A stretch of 18,340 bases of DNA from ASMP01 sp964617015 (lineage in GTDB: Archaea; Nanobdellota; Nanobdellia; Pacearchaeales; GW2011-AR1). The DNA is taken from positions 1-18,340 of the forward strand of contig CAZTVG010000012.1 of assembly GCA_964617015.1 (NCBI GenBank). Direction: 5' to 3'. Under the pieces are notes generated by a model, which did no database searches, was not told the origin of the DNA, and saw only the letters and a program-made list of their open reading frames with translations. Below, piece after piece: positions 1 through 6,908 of this stretch; the stretch's first letter is position 1, and every line of letters begins with the position of its first letter. The position numbers were made by a program, and so were the translations under genes.

Positions 1-290
1 TGATTTTCAATAATCTTTTTTGTTTCAGGAATGCTTTTATTCACAAAATTCTTTCCTCCGACATCCACGGTTAATTTATCTGAAAGAAGTTTTGTTTTCA
101 CAAAAATACCTCTGCCCATGGGGGCAAGAATTTCTTTCCCTGCCGAATTCTCAAGTTCATCCAGTCCGTAATTCAGAGAGGTTATTTCAATTATGCTTTC
201 TTCCACCGCCTGTAACTGCTGCCTAAGCTGCTGAATTTGCTGCTCAAACATGCCTAATTTAATCATAAGTTCTTGATTTTCTTTTTTCAT
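1..290 (-). CDS. pfdA: Prefoldin alpha subunit, C-terminus cut by window edge
   Basis: Translating the minus strand from the ATG at 290 gives 96 residues with no stop before the window edge. Prefoldin is a cytosolic jellyfish-shaped chaperone (two alpha and four beta subunits) that holds unfolded proteins for the chaperonin. Visible here are an N-terminal amphipathic coiled-coil helix rich in Gln and Leu (about residues 1-40), then the alpha-subunit beta-hairpin region containing ILAPMGRGIFVKTKL (about 54-68) and LTVDVGGKNFVNKSI (about 73-87), which matches the family pattern of L-x-P-x-G-x-G-x-F-V followed by V-x-V-G. The second coiled-coil helix lies mostly beyond the edge. A TATA-like box about 25 bases upstream of the ATG fits a leaderless start. 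It follows the SecY and DUF106 genes, in keeping with a protein-biogenesis neighbourhood. Confidence 0.88.
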   Translation of the reverse strand, partial: MKKENQELMIKLGMFEQQIQQLRQQLQAVEESIIEITSLNYGLDELENSAGKEILAPMGRGIFVKTKLLSDKLTVDVGGKNFVNKSIPETKKIIEN

Positions 291-310
291 GAATTGGTAA
301 CAAAAAGTTA

Positions 311-324
311 GTTTTTAAGGTTTC
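311..324 (-). promoter_or_regulatory. TATA/BRE promoter of prefoldin alpha (leaderless)
   Basis: The minus strand reads GAAACCTTAAAAAC. CTTAAAAA (319-312) is TATA-like and the GAAACC before it resembles a BRE. The centre of the 8-mer is 25.5 bases upstream of the A of the ATG at 290, the usual archaeal TATA-to-start-site distance, so the transcript should begin at or next to the start codon. The same AAACC(T)TTAAAAAC block precedes uL3. Confidence 0.6.
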
Positions 325-415
325 TCTGACTCCAAGCCTCTGAATTTATCTAGTTATCATCAGAAATTTATTTGCATTATCAATAATCAGATTCTAAGCC
401 AGGCGAAGCAAGCGG

Positions 416-952
416 TTAAACAACTTTTAAAACTTTTCTCAAAATAGAGCTAAGAACAATTGAGCTTATAAGGTAAAACCAAAACCAGCTGAAAAATCCA
501 AAGAATTTAGGATTTCCTGCCACGGAGAAGAAATCAATAAACCACCTGAAAAAAAGAATAAGGGGAATTCCTGTGATCATAATCGGTCTCATGCTTAATT
601 TTAAGGTCTTTGGAATGAACTCCATCTGTTTTTTCTGGAATTCAATTAATTTTTCAGGATGTTCTCTGTATTTTTTCGCTTCCTCCTGAAGAATTTTCTG
701 CTCTTTTTTCAGCTCTCTTAGAGTTTCCTGGTCTGTCCCATATTTTTGTATTAAAGTCATGGCAAGAGTGATTAAAAAAACAAGAGTAATCATGCCCCAT
801 GTCAGATTCAGGTTAAGAAGTGTTCCTGCTGTCGGATTCAGGATTGTATGGACAGTATTTTTTATAAAAGGGGAACTGTCCCAGAAGAAGGCAATCAGTA
901 ATGAAATTATCATTACAATAAAAATTCCTCTGAAACTTCCTTCTTTATTCAT
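416..952 (-). CDS. DUF106 archaeal YidC/Oxa1/EMC3-like membrane insertase
   Basis: This is a 178-residue membrane protein. Hydrophobic segments lie at about residues 8-24, 52-69, 121-138 and 151-171. A charged coiled-coil stretch (about 72-110) separates the second and third and leads into EFIPKTLKLSMRPIMITGIP. This layout is that of the DUF106 family, archaeal relatives of YidC/Oxa1/EMC3 that insert membrane proteins. The amphipathic, Met-containing cytosolic coiled coil is thought to contact the ribosome or nascent chain. DUF106 genes commonly lie just downstream of secY in archaea, as here (30 bases after the SecY stop). It appears to have its own leaderless promoter overlapping the SecY stop. 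Family assignment is firm; the insertase role rests on homology. Confidence 0.87.
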   Translation of the reverse strand: MNKEGSFRGIFIVMIISLLIAFFWDSSPFIKNTVHTILNPTAGTLLNLNLTWGMITLVFLITLAMTLIQKYGTDQETLRELKKEQKILQEEAKKYREHPEKLIEFQKKQMEFIPKTLKLSMRPIMITGIPLILFFRWFIDFFSVAGNPKFFGFFSWFWFYLISSIVLSSILRKVLKVV

Positions 953-971
953 TTCCAGAAAAAGGGAATTT

Positions 972-982
972 GGTTTTTAAAC
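972..982 (-). promoter_or_regulatory. TATA-like promoter of the DUF106 gene (leaderless)
   Basis: The minus strand reads GTTTAAAAACC, directly after the SecY stop codon. The TTTAAAAA core (981-974) is centred 25.5 bases upstream of the ATG at 952, the same spacing as for prefoldin alpha and the 221-residue gene. There is no Shine-Dalgarno in the gap, which fits a leaderless transcript. Confidence 0.55.
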
Positions 983-2422
983 TTAAGTTTTTATGAATTT
1001 TCTCATTGCAGGATGCATATCCATCTGGTGCTGCTGGGCGATATTCTGATAAAACTGGAACATAATCATTATTACAAGGAGGATAGCTGTTCCGGAAACC
1101 AAAGCCCCAAGCAGGTCAGTGATCGCGGCAAGCAAGCCTATGGCGAGACCGCCCATGACTGTAAGAGGCATTATATACCTGTCAAGGATGCTCTCGAGTA
1201 TCCTTTCATCTTGCCTAAAACCAGAAACCTGTAGTCCTGATGAAACAATTTTGTGTGCCTGGCTCCTAGCGTCCATTCCAGCGGTTTTGACCCAGAATAC
1301 AGCAAAGAGTGTGGAGAAAAACATAAAGAAAATGATATGAGTCAGCCCCTGGAACAGGAATATTGGTAAAAATCCCCCTCTTATGAATAACTCAAGAAGA
1401 TTGGTTGAACCCATCCAGAAGGCAATTCCTGAAACAGCCTGTCCCTCGACAAATCTTCCGAGGAAGGTGAAGTATGATGCAATTTTTGCCACCCCAGAAC
1501 ACTCAAGCCCTGCAAGGCACGGAGTCGCAGCATTATCAATTATTCCCCCAAAAAGCTGTACATTGGCAATTAAGGCAGCGGTTAATATGACTGGAATAAC
1601 AGAAGCATAGAAAAACGAAAGAGGCCATTTGACTCCGTATCCGCGAATTCTTCCGAATGACAGGGGAATTTCGACTTTCAGGGACTGAACCCACACAACA
1701 GCCAGAAAAACCACAACAGTTGCTATAATTGCAGCAGCAGCTGATAAGAGCTCTACAGGGAATTTATTAATTACAGACTGAATTAAAATCAGAATTTTTC
1801 CAGAACAGGGAACTGTACCAAAATTCAATAAACAATTTCTTCCCTGCTGGTCTATAAACTGTAAAGCACTTGTTATTAATCTCCATGAAACTCCTGCTGC
1901 AATAAACAGGCTTACACCAGAGCCAAAACCCCACTTGGTTGTAAGCTCATCCATATAAAAAATAGCCAAGCCGCCAAGGATAAGCTGAAATATGAGTATT
2001 CCTGTAAATCCAGGTTCTGCCTGAAGTCCCTGCATTAAGACATAAACAAGTGCCTCAAAAACTATAAAAACGAAAACCAAAAGCTTCTGAAGTCCCTGAA
2101 AGAATTTTTTCCCTTCACTGGTTGTTGTGTCTATATTCAATATGCCTGAACCAGTAAGTAATTGAAGGATAATAGAAGCCAGAACAATCGGGCCTATACC
2201 CAATGAAATAATACTCCCGAAATCTGTTCCGAGAATTATGGCAAGAAACTCAAACCTTGCCAGTGCATTTACAGACAGACCAAAAAGCGGAACATTGGCG
2301 AGAATAAAAAACGAAACTAAAACTATCAAAGTCCATTTTAATTTTGTATTAAATCCTAATTTTTTTTCATCAGGTTTTCTTACCTCTGGAATAAAATTAA
2401 ATATGCTTTTCAGGTTTACCAT
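983..2422 (-). CDS. secY: Preprotein translocase subunit SecY
   Basis: A 479-residue polytopic membrane protein of normal SecY length, the pore-forming subunit of the archaeal Sec61/SecY channel. Ten transmembrane helices can be traced. Hallmarks are the N-terminal FNFIPEVRKP (about 8-17), the plug/TM2 region (about 50-92), the cytosolic C3 loop DELTTKWGFGSG (158-169), the C4 ribosome-docking loop with LSFGRIRGYG (254-263), and the C5 loop with MDARSQAHKIVSSG (383-396). The protein's only four cysteines (197, 206, 302, 308) all fall in the predicted external loops between TM5-6 and TM7-8. It follows uL15, as in the archaeal spc operon, but after a 143-base gap, the longest unambiguous one inside the block. 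A weak TTAAATTA at 2455-2462 could be a separate promoter. The start at 2422 matches the family N-terminus. Confidence 0.97.
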   Translation of the reverse strand: MVNLKSIFNFIPEVRKPDEKKLGFNTKLKWTLIVLVSFFILANVPLFGLSVNALARFEFLAIILGTDFGSIISLGIGPIVLASIILQLLTGSGILNIDTTTSEGKKFFQGLQKLLVFVFIVFEALVYVLMQGLQAEPGFTGILIFQLILGGLAIFYMDELTTKWGFGSGVSLFIAAGVSWRLITSALQFIDQQGRNCLLNFGTVPCSGKILILIQSVINKFPVELLSAAAAIIATVVVFLAVVWVQSLKVEIPLSFGRIRGYGVKWPLSFFYASVIPVILTAALIANVQLFGGIIDNAATPCLAGLECSGVAKIASYFTFLGRFVEGQAVSGIAFWMGSTNLLELFIRGGFLPIFLFQGLTHIIFFMFFSTLFAVFWVKTAGMDARSQAHKIVSSGLQVSGFRQDERILESILDRYIMPLTVMGGLAIGLLAAITDLLGALVSGTAILLVIMIMFQFYQNIAQQHQMDMHPAMRKFIKT

Positions 2423-2565
2423 TTTGAAAATAAAATTGTCTGCTTCGCAGGATTTAATTTAATGTTATTAATGTACAAATTCTCTAACATCTTTTTTCAA
2501 TAATTTTCTATTTTATTAAATTTACTTTAAGCTTTACTGAACTTATACAGGTCTTTACCTCATCT

Positions 2566-3057
2566 TTATTTAACATTTTCCCCTATTTTATCCGCATTAA
2601 TTTGTTTTTCCTTCTTAAGCAAGATGATTTCTCCCCCTTTTTCCTCAACTTTTCTTCTTGCAGACTTAGAGGAATCATTTGCTTTTATAATTAACTTATT
2701 TTTTACCTCTCCCTCTCCAAGAACCTTGTATTCTGGAAGATTTATTTCAAATTTCTCCCCTGTTTTTTTTGCCAATCCTTTGTTTATGTAACTTTCAAGA
2801 TTGGATTCAATGTCCTTAATGTTTATTCTTTTTCTTTTGTCTCTCTTGGTTTTTCTGCTTGTGACACCTTGTTTTCCGAAATATTCATGGCCATAGAGTT
2901 TGGTTATCAGTGTTTTTTTATGGTCTGATCTTTTTCCAGAACCAGACATGCCAACTCCCCCTTTGTGCCCCGACTTCTTTCTTTTTTTTCTTGCTCCTCC
3001 TCCTGCAGTCCTGCTTCCCTTATATCTTGAGGACTTCTTTCTTTTTTTTACTTTCAT
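2566..3057 (-). CDS. rpl15: 50S ribosomal protein uL15
   Basis: This 163-residue basic protein is an archaeal/eukaryotic-type uL15, a large-subunit protein that threads a Gly/Lys/Arg-rich N-terminal tail into 23S rRNA. The tail is seen as KKSSRYKGSRTAGGGARKK, followed by HKGGVGMSGSGKRSDHKK and a globular C-terminal half with NLPEYKVLGEGEVKNKL and alternating beta strands. The ATG at 3057 overlaps the stop of the upstream small zinc-protein gene as ATGA, so coupled translation is likely. uL15 normally follows uL30 directly; here a 54-codon gene separates them. Confidence 0.95.
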   Translation of the reverse strand: MKVKKRKKSSRYKGSRTAGGGARKKRKKSGHKGGVGMSGSGKRSDHKKTLITKLYGHEYFGKQGVTSRKTKRDKRKRINIKDIESNLESYINKGLAKKTGEKFEINLPEYKVLGEGEVKNKLIIKANDSSKSARRKVEEKGGEIILLKKEKQINADKIGENVK

Positions 3058-3218
3058 TGTAAATTCTCCGAATTATTATTTTTTCTTTCATCAACTATTT
3101 CTTCTGGAAGTTGGGTAAAACTATTAACTCTATGACATTCTTCACATCCTTTTGGAGGATTATCACCAAGTTCAGTATGCCTACATTCACCCTCCCAAAC
3201 ATAACTTGCATAAGCCAT
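3054..3218 (-). CDS. Small rubredoxin-like zinc-ribbon protein (54 aa), unnamed
   Basis: A 54-residue ORF fits exactly between uL30 and uL15. Its ATG shares a base with the uL30 stop (TAATG) and its TGA overlaps the uL15 start (ATGA). The sequence MAYASYVWEGECRHTE is followed by LGDNPPKGCEECHRVNSFTQ. Residues 18-37 match the second half of a rubredoxin/rubrerythrin knuckle: G-D-x-P-P-x-x-C-x-x-C, then F-x-x-L. The usual first C-x-x-C is replaced by Cys12-x-His14. Possible metal ligands are Cys12, His14, Cys25, Cys28 and His29. The mixed Cys/His set suggests zinc rather than a rubredoxin iron centre (inference). The C-terminus is acidic and Asn-rich, probably disordered. No canonical archaeal r-protein operon gene is expected here. 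It could be a ribosome-associated factor, an assembly factor or a stray rubrerythrin-type knuckle; the function is unknown. Confidence 0.8.
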   Translation of the reverse strand: MAYASYVWEGECRHTELGDNPPKGCEECHRVNSFTQLPEEIVDERKNNNSENLQ

Positions 3219-3634
3219 TATAACATCCTTTCAATTAAGTCATTTATTTTTTCTTTATTATCCCCGAGAACACCTCTTGGAAAATGCAGCTTGCTTTTTA
3301 TCCCTTTTCTTGGTGGATGCAGTCTAAAGAAAGGTTTCAGGTTTAAAGCTTCATATTTCTTTCCTTTTTCAAGCTCATCAGATGTTTTTTTTGCATCAAT
3401 CTTTTTCTTTTTATTCAGTAACTGCCCCCTCTTTTCAATCAGCTTTTCCAGTGTCTCTTTCCTTATATTTCCAAAAGCAACAAAATCTCTGACTTTTTTT
3501 ATCATTCCAAGCTGTTCTTTTGTAGGATTTAAAACTATGCAGGAATACTTTTTTCTTAATCTTAATCTGTCAAGGGTTCCATCTATTTCTTTTTTCAGAT
3601 TTACTCTTCCATGAATTCTTATGGCACAGATCAT
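3218..3634 (-). CDS. rpl30: 50S ribosomal protein uL30
   Basis: This 138-residue protein is an archaeal-type uL30. The ferredoxin-like uL30 core is at the N-terminus: MICAIRIHGRVNLKKEI (1-17), a helix with TLDRLRLRKKYSCIVL, then EQLGMIKKVRDFVAFGNI. It is followed by the archaeal/eukaryotic C-terminal extension that contains FFRLHPPRKGIKSK and HFPRGVLGDN. It is slightly shorter than many archaeal homologues, mainly in the central charged linker. Its ATG overlaps the uS5 stop as ATGA, and its own stop shares a base with the start of the small zinc-ribbon gene. Confidence 0.94.
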   Translation of the reverse strand: MICAIRIHGRVNLKKEIDGTLDRLRLRKKYSCIVLNPTKEQLGMIKKVRDFVAFGNIRKETLEKLIEKRGQLLNKKKKIDAKKTSDELEKGKKYEALNLKPFFRLHPPRKGIKSKLHFPRGVLGDNKEKINDLIERML

Positions 3635-4494
3635 TTTTTCTTTGAAGTTGTTTTATTTAAAGCGTCAAAACATGCTTTAATAACATTAAAAGTTGTTCTT
3701 TTCTTTCCGAAAGTCTTGCTATAAACATCTTTTATACCCGCAAGTTTCAGAATTTTCTTAAGTTCTTTCCCGACAACCAATCCTGTTCCCTGTGGTGCAG
3801 GAATCAAAATCAATTTAACACTTCCTGATTTTCCTGTTATCTTGAATAGAACAGTGTGCAGCTCAGAACACGCACAGTCAAAACCAGAACAGGCTCTTTT
3901 AATTTTTATGATATTCAATTTTGCCTTTCTTATTGCCTTGTCTCTTGCAGGAAGGGTTTCTTTTGCTTTTCCCACTCCTATTCCCACATGCCCGTTTTCA
4001 TCCCCTATCACAGCCATTGCAGAAAAAGCAGGTATGTTTCCTTCCTTGGTTTTTTTCTGTGTCTGTCTCCAGGCTCTTCTTTTTCCCCCTCCGAACTTCC
4101 CTTTTGCCTGTCCTATTAAAACCAAATCTGTCTTGATATTTACCAGATAATCCACAATTTGCTCCTCAAGAATTTTTCTGTTGCTGTCGAGAATTTCATC
4201 AATATCAGTAATTTTTCCGTTCTTTACCTCGATTCCGAGTTTTGTTTTTGGCTCCCAACCCAGAACCACTTTTTCCCTTTCTACTTCTTCCCTGGTTTTT
4301 TCTCTTTTTTCTTCTTTAACTGTCCCAGGGGATACTTTTTCCTGAGACTTTGCTTTTTCAGATTCTTTTTTAATCAGGTCTTCGGTAACTTTTCTTGGCT
4401 CTTTTGCCTGGCCTTCGGCAGTTTCTTCTGAAATTGTTCCGTGTGCTTCTGTAGTTCTTTTCAAATTTTCAAATTCCTGTTTTTTTTCACTCAT
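3631..4494 (-). CDS. rps5: 30S ribosomal protein uS5 with long charged N-terminal extension
   Basis: A 287-residue uS5, much longer than the usual archaeal protein of roughly 200-240. The conserved core starts near residue 78 with LGWEPKTKLGIEVKNGKITD. It continues through the double-stranded-RNA-binding region (AFSAMAVIGDENGHVGIGVG, 156-175), the archaeal cysteine cluster Cys202/Cys207/Cys209, and the C-terminal domain with TGKSGSVKLILIPAPQGTG and AGIKDVYSKTFG. Residues 1-77 are dominated by Glu, Lys, Thr and Ser with no hydrophobic core, so they are probably disordered. uS5 helps set decoding accuracy at the mRNA entry side of the small subunit. The start at 4494 overlaps uL18 by 8 bases; no nearer in-frame ATG lies close to the core, so the extension is likely real. 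Confidence 0.94.
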   Translation of the reverse strand: MSEKKQEFENLKRTTEAHGTISEETAEGQAKEPRKVTEDLIKKESEKAKSQEKVSPGTVKEEKREKTREEVEREKVVLGWEPKTKLGIEVKNGKITDIDEILDSNRKILEEQIVDYLVNIKTDLVLIGQAKGKFGGGKRRAWRQTQKKTKEGNIPAFSAMAVIGDENGHVGIGVGKAKETLPARDKAIRKAKLNIIKIKRACSGFDCACSELHTVLFKITGKSGSVKLILIPAPQGTGLVVGKELKKILKLAGIKDVYSKTFGKKRTTFNVIKACFDALNKTTSKKK

Positions 4495-4987
4495 TTTCTT
4501 TTTCTATTCTTGATTTAATTTCATCAAATATATCTGAAAAATCTTTTTTAAGGTGCTTTCCTTTTATTCTTTCTTCGCTTGGAAAATCTTTTTCATCGCA
4601 TTTTATTTTAATACCCGAATCTTTCAGTCCTTTCAAAAAAGCAAAAACTTTGTTTTTATGCAGGCCCCGAATCATTCCTATATCAACAATGGGCTTTTCT
4701 TGTTTCTTCTCGGAAATTTTTTTACCCATAAGAAAGCCGGTAAGGTATGCAGCAGGAATTGATTTTAGGCTTCCTCCGGAGACTTTGGGCCAACCATACT
4801 TAATCAGAACCTTTGAGGTTATTCCTTCATCAATTTTATCCTGAGCATTTTTGCTTTTTACATACTGGGAGATAATATACTTGTTTGTTTTTCTGAAAAC
4901 AACTCTCGGAGAGCCCCCTTTAAGTAATTTTATTCTTTTTGCATAATCTGTCTTGTGCTCTTTTCTTCTTCTTTTCAGTGTTTTCAT
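4487..4987 (-). CDS. rpl18: 50S ribosomal protein uL18
   Basis: This 166-residue protein is an archaeal-type uL18, which binds 5S rRNA in the central protuberance together with uL5. Seen are the basic N-terminus MKTLKRRRKEHKTDYAKRIK, the strand motif SPRVVFRKTNKYIISQYV, the glycine-rich GWPKVSGGSLKSIPAAYLTG (about 65-84) and VDIGMIRGLHKNKVFAFLKG. The C-terminal part is the helical archaeal/eukaryotic extension, including DFPSEERIKGKHL. It overlaps eL19 by 4 bases (ATGA) and uS5 by 8 bases. Confidence 0.95.
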   Translation of the reverse strand: MKTLKRRRKEHKTDYAKRIKLLKGGSPRVVFRKTNKYIISQYVKSKNAQDKIDEGITSKVLIKYGWPKVSGGSLKSIPAAYLTGFLMGKKISEKKQEKPIVDIGMIRGLHKNKVFAFLKGLKDSGIKIKCDEKDFPSEERIKGKHLKKDFSDIFDEIKSRIEKENE

Positions 4988-5388
4988 TTTTTTAGTCCAT
5001 TAATGTGCTCTCTGAGATGTGATTTGCTTATGAAAATTCTGTTTCTTATTTTTTTCATTATATCTATGACATCTTCCTTTGATATTTTTCCCATCTTTTT
5101 CATTTCTGAAACATATTTTCTTAATTTTCTTGTCATGATTACATAATCTTTTTTTCTCCTCTTTACTTTTTTTCTTATGTTCCCCGTACTTCTCTTTCTC
5201 TTCTTTTTTGCTTTTCTTTTTCCCCTTATTTCTCTTATGAGTATTGCTCCTTCTTTTTGCAGATCCCTTATGTCTTGTTTTGTAATTGCTTCTTTAATGT
5301 CCTCGAGCCTTGATTCTAAAAAAATTATCCTTTCTCTTCCGATGCCGAGAGTTCTTCTTGCAAGATCTTTCTTTTTACTTAGATTCAT
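4984..5388 (-). CDS. rpl19e: 50S ribosomal protein eL19
   Basis: This 134-residue protein is eL19, found only in archaea and eukaryotes. Its N-terminal MNLSKKKDLARRTLGIGRER matches the family MNL start and R-R-x-L-G-x-G motif, followed by the helical LESRLEDIKEAITKQDIRDLQKEG. The Lys/Arg-rich middle (about 55-80) and the C-terminal helices with KISKEDVIDIMKKIRNR and HLREHINGLKK complete the family layout. It is somewhat shorter than the usual archaeal protein of about 150. The start lies 14 bases inside eL32 in a different frame, the longest overlap among the r-protein genes here; the conserved MNL start supports it. Confidence 0.94.
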   Translation of the reverse strand: MNLSKKKDLARRTLGIGRERIIFLESRLEDIKEAITKQDIRDLQKEGAILIREIRGKRKAKKKRKRSTGNIRKKVKRRKKDYVIMTRKLRKYVSEMKKMGKISKEDVIDIMKKIRNRIFISKSHLREHINGLKK

Positions 5389-5749
5389 TTTTCTTTTCCT
5401 TTTTCTGAAATTTCTTCAGGAACTTTTCAATATTTACGTTTTGAATGGAAATTTTCATCTCCTTGGCTTTTTTTACTATTTCTATTTTTTTCCTTTTTCC
5501 AATGCTTCCAATTATCACTATTTCATTTTTCCCGATGCCTGTCAAATCTTTAAGATTCCTGATTATCTTAAAATTCTTTTTTCCCGATTTTCTTTTTTTA
5601 TATCCTATACTCACGACAGCAGGCCATCCTCTTCTTTTTTCCCTCATTTTGTTATCTCTTCCTTTTGGTTTTCTCCAGACTTGTTTTTTCTTTCTTTTCT
5701 TTCCCAACTTTAAATATCTACTCCAGGTTCTCCTCAAAAAAACCGCCAT
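5375..5749 (-). CDS. rpl32e: 50S ribosomal protein eL32
   Basis: This 124-residue basic protein is eL32, an archaeal/eukaryotic large-subunit protein. Diagnostic segments are FLRRTWSRYLKLGKKRKKK, then VWRKPKGRDNKMREKRRGWP (about 24-43), VSIGYKKRKSG, and the C-terminal domain with LTGIGKNEIVIIGSIGKRKK. The Lys-rich tail EKKNESK overlaps the eL19 start. Its ATG shares one base with the uL6 stop (TAATG), so coupled translation from uL6 is likely. Confidence 0.94.
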   Translation of the reverse strand: MAVFLRRTWSRYLKLGKKRKKKQVWRKPKGRDNKMREKRRGWPAVVSIGYKKRKSGKKNFKIIRNLKDLTGIGKNEIVIIGSIGKRKKIEIVKKAKEMKISIQNVNIEKFLKKFQKKEKKNESK

Positions 5750-6291
5750 TATAACACCCTGCCCGCTTTATTTATTATAAAGATTCCGTCCTGGAATACT
5801 CTTCTATCTCTTTTTCTAATCCTTGTTGCAGTTTCAAAGTTTGCAGCAGCCTGACCTGCAAGTTCTTTATCAATAGATATGATTTTTATTATATCTTTAT
5901 TGATTTCAATCTCAACCCCTTCGGAAATTTTTGTTTTTCTTGGTATTTTTTCCCCAAGGAAATTTTTGATTAAAACCTCCCTGCCTTTCACTTCAACACT
6001 TATCGGGAAGTGACTGAAACAGACTTTAAGCTGATACTCAAATTTTTTCTGAGCGCCGCGAATCATGTTTTTTACATGTGACGCAAGGGTATTCATGAGT
6101 TTCTTTTCTTTTTTTGTTGCCTTGCCATATCCTATGATTATCTTGTTATCTTTTTTTTCAAACTTAAGTTTGTTTACCTTGAACGTTCTTTTGTTCTCTC
6201 CCTCCCTGCCCCTGACTTTTAATGTAGTCCCTTCTATTTCCGCTTCCACGCCTTCAGGAATTTCAATCTCTTGGAAAAGTTCTTTTTTCAT
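5749..6291 (-). CDS. rpl6: 50S ribosomal protein uL6
   Basis: A 180-residue uL6 of normal archaeal length, with two repeated alpha/beta domains near the factor-binding site. The first opens with FQEIEIPEGVEAEIEGTTLK and LKVRGREGENKRTF. The helix MNTLASHVKNMIRGAQKKFEY (about 66-86) carries the family's H-V-x-N-M-I-x-G motif. The second domain ends in AANFETATRIRKRDRRVFQDGI, equivalent to the R-x-x-D-x-R-x-F-x-D-G-I-Y consensus. It starts one base after the uS8 stop (TAAAATG). Confidence 0.96.
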   Translation of the reverse strand: MKKELFQEIEIPEGVEAEIEGTTLKVRGREGENKRTFKVNKLKFEKKDNKIIIGYGKATKKEKKLMNTLASHVKNMIRGAQKKFEYQLKVCFSHFPISVEVKGREVLIKNFLGEKIPRKTKISEGVEIEINKDIIKIISIDKELAGQAAANFETATRIRKRDRRVFQDGIFIINKAGRVL

Positions 6292-6292
6292 T

Positions 6293-6673
6293 TTAATAAA
6301 AATATGCGATTAAGCTCCCCCCTACTCCTTCTTGAAGAGCTTCTTCATGAGTCATTAAACCTTTATTGGTTGAAACAATGACTGTTCCGATGTTTCTTGC
6401 AGGCAGATACCTTCTTCTGTACTTTTCAATCTGGTCTTTTTTTACTGTAAACCGCGGCTTTATTGCCTTACACTCGAGAATGTCTCCAATATTTATCTCA
6501 ATAGACTTATTTTTGCTGTCAATCTTGTATTTTTTTACAGCTTCTTTCTGTTTCATTATTTTCAGAATTTCAATTAACAATTTTGAAATTCTATTTATCT
6601 TTACATTTTCCTTTCTCGCCTTTTTCGCGTTTCTTATCATATTCATTGCATCAGCAATGATATCTTGTGCCAT
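6293..6673 (-). CDS. rps8: 30S ribosomal protein uS8
   Basis: A 126-residue uS8, a 16S rRNA-binding assembly protein. The start chosen is the ATG at 6673, giving MAQDIIADAMNMIRNAKKA, which matches the family pattern of D-x-I-A-D-x-x-x-x-I-x-N. An in-frame ATG at 6712 would add 13 poorly conserved residues and overlap uS14 by 35 bases. The C-terminal RNA-binding segment is typical: PARNIGTVIVSTNKGLMTHEEA, then GVGGSLIAYFY, with the STNKGLMTH motif. It lies four bases after the uS14 stop. Confidence 0.95.
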   Translation of the reverse strand: MAQDIIADAMNMIRNAKKARKENVKINRISKLLIEILKIMKQKEAVKKYKIDSKNKSIEINIGDILECKAIKPRFTVKKDQIEKYRRRYLPARNIGTVIVSTNKGLMTHEEALQEGVGGSLIAYFY

Positions 6674-6677
6674 TTTA

Positions 6678-6908
6678 TTAACTGTATTTTTTAAAACCGA
6701 TTTCTTCAGCAATTTCTCTGAAGCAATGTCTGCATAAATTTAATCCGTATGATTTGATGTGAGCGCCAAATCTTCCGCATCTCTCGCATTTCTTCCTGGC
6801 TATTCCTGTTTTTCTCTCCTTTGGCTTGTTATGTTTCAGGAATTTCTGCATTTTTTCCGGTTTATTTCTCAATTGCTTCAAAATTTTTCTCCAGTCGCTT
6901 GCTGTCAT
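6678..6908 (-). CDS. rps14: 30S ribosomal protein uS14, zinc-binding form with N-terminal extension
   Basis: This 76-residue zinc-ribbon uS14 has Cys41-x-x-Cys44 (CERCG) and Cys59-x-x-Cys62 (CRHCF) and the conserved GRFGAHIKSYGLNLCR and IGFKKYS ending. The core normally spans about 50-55 residues in archaea; here about 22 residues (TASDWRKILKQLRNKPEKM) precede it. The ATG at 6908 is supported by GGAG at 6918-6921, nine bases upstream, the clearest Shine-Dalgarno inside the block. An AATATAAA box lies further upstream. The 60-base gap to uL5 holds a 20-codon ORF whose stop overlaps this ATG as ATGA. Confidence 0.94.
   Translation of the reverse strand: MTASDWRKILKQLRNKPEKMQKFLKHNKPKERKTGIARKKCERCGRFGAHIKSYGLNLCRHCFREIAEEIGFKKYS

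Noticed and set aside
20..226. Plus-strand ORF of 68 codons at the window's left end
   Set aside because: It is antisense to prefoldin alpha, which has a clear family match, a promoter and an ATG on the minus strand.
396..2450. GCGAAGCA shared between the DUF106 downstream region and the secY upstream region, with a small CTGC-GAA-GCAG hairpin
   Set aside because: Only eight bases match, on opposite strands, with a four-base stem. This is too weak to call a repeat, riboswitch or terminator.
2423..2565. 24-codon ORF (MLENLYINNIKLNPAKQTIL...) overlapping the secY start
   Set aside because: Its ATG is far from the uL15 stop, there is no Shine-Dalgarno, and the region is very AT-rich. It does not share the flush stop-start pattern, so chance is the better explanation.
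5177..5780. Long plus-strand ORFs rich in Phe, Leu and Ser, resembling membrane proteins
   Set aside because: They are antisense to Lys-rich r-protein genes; complementary Lys codons read as Phe or Leu. The same applies to the other plus-strand ORFs over 416-14822.
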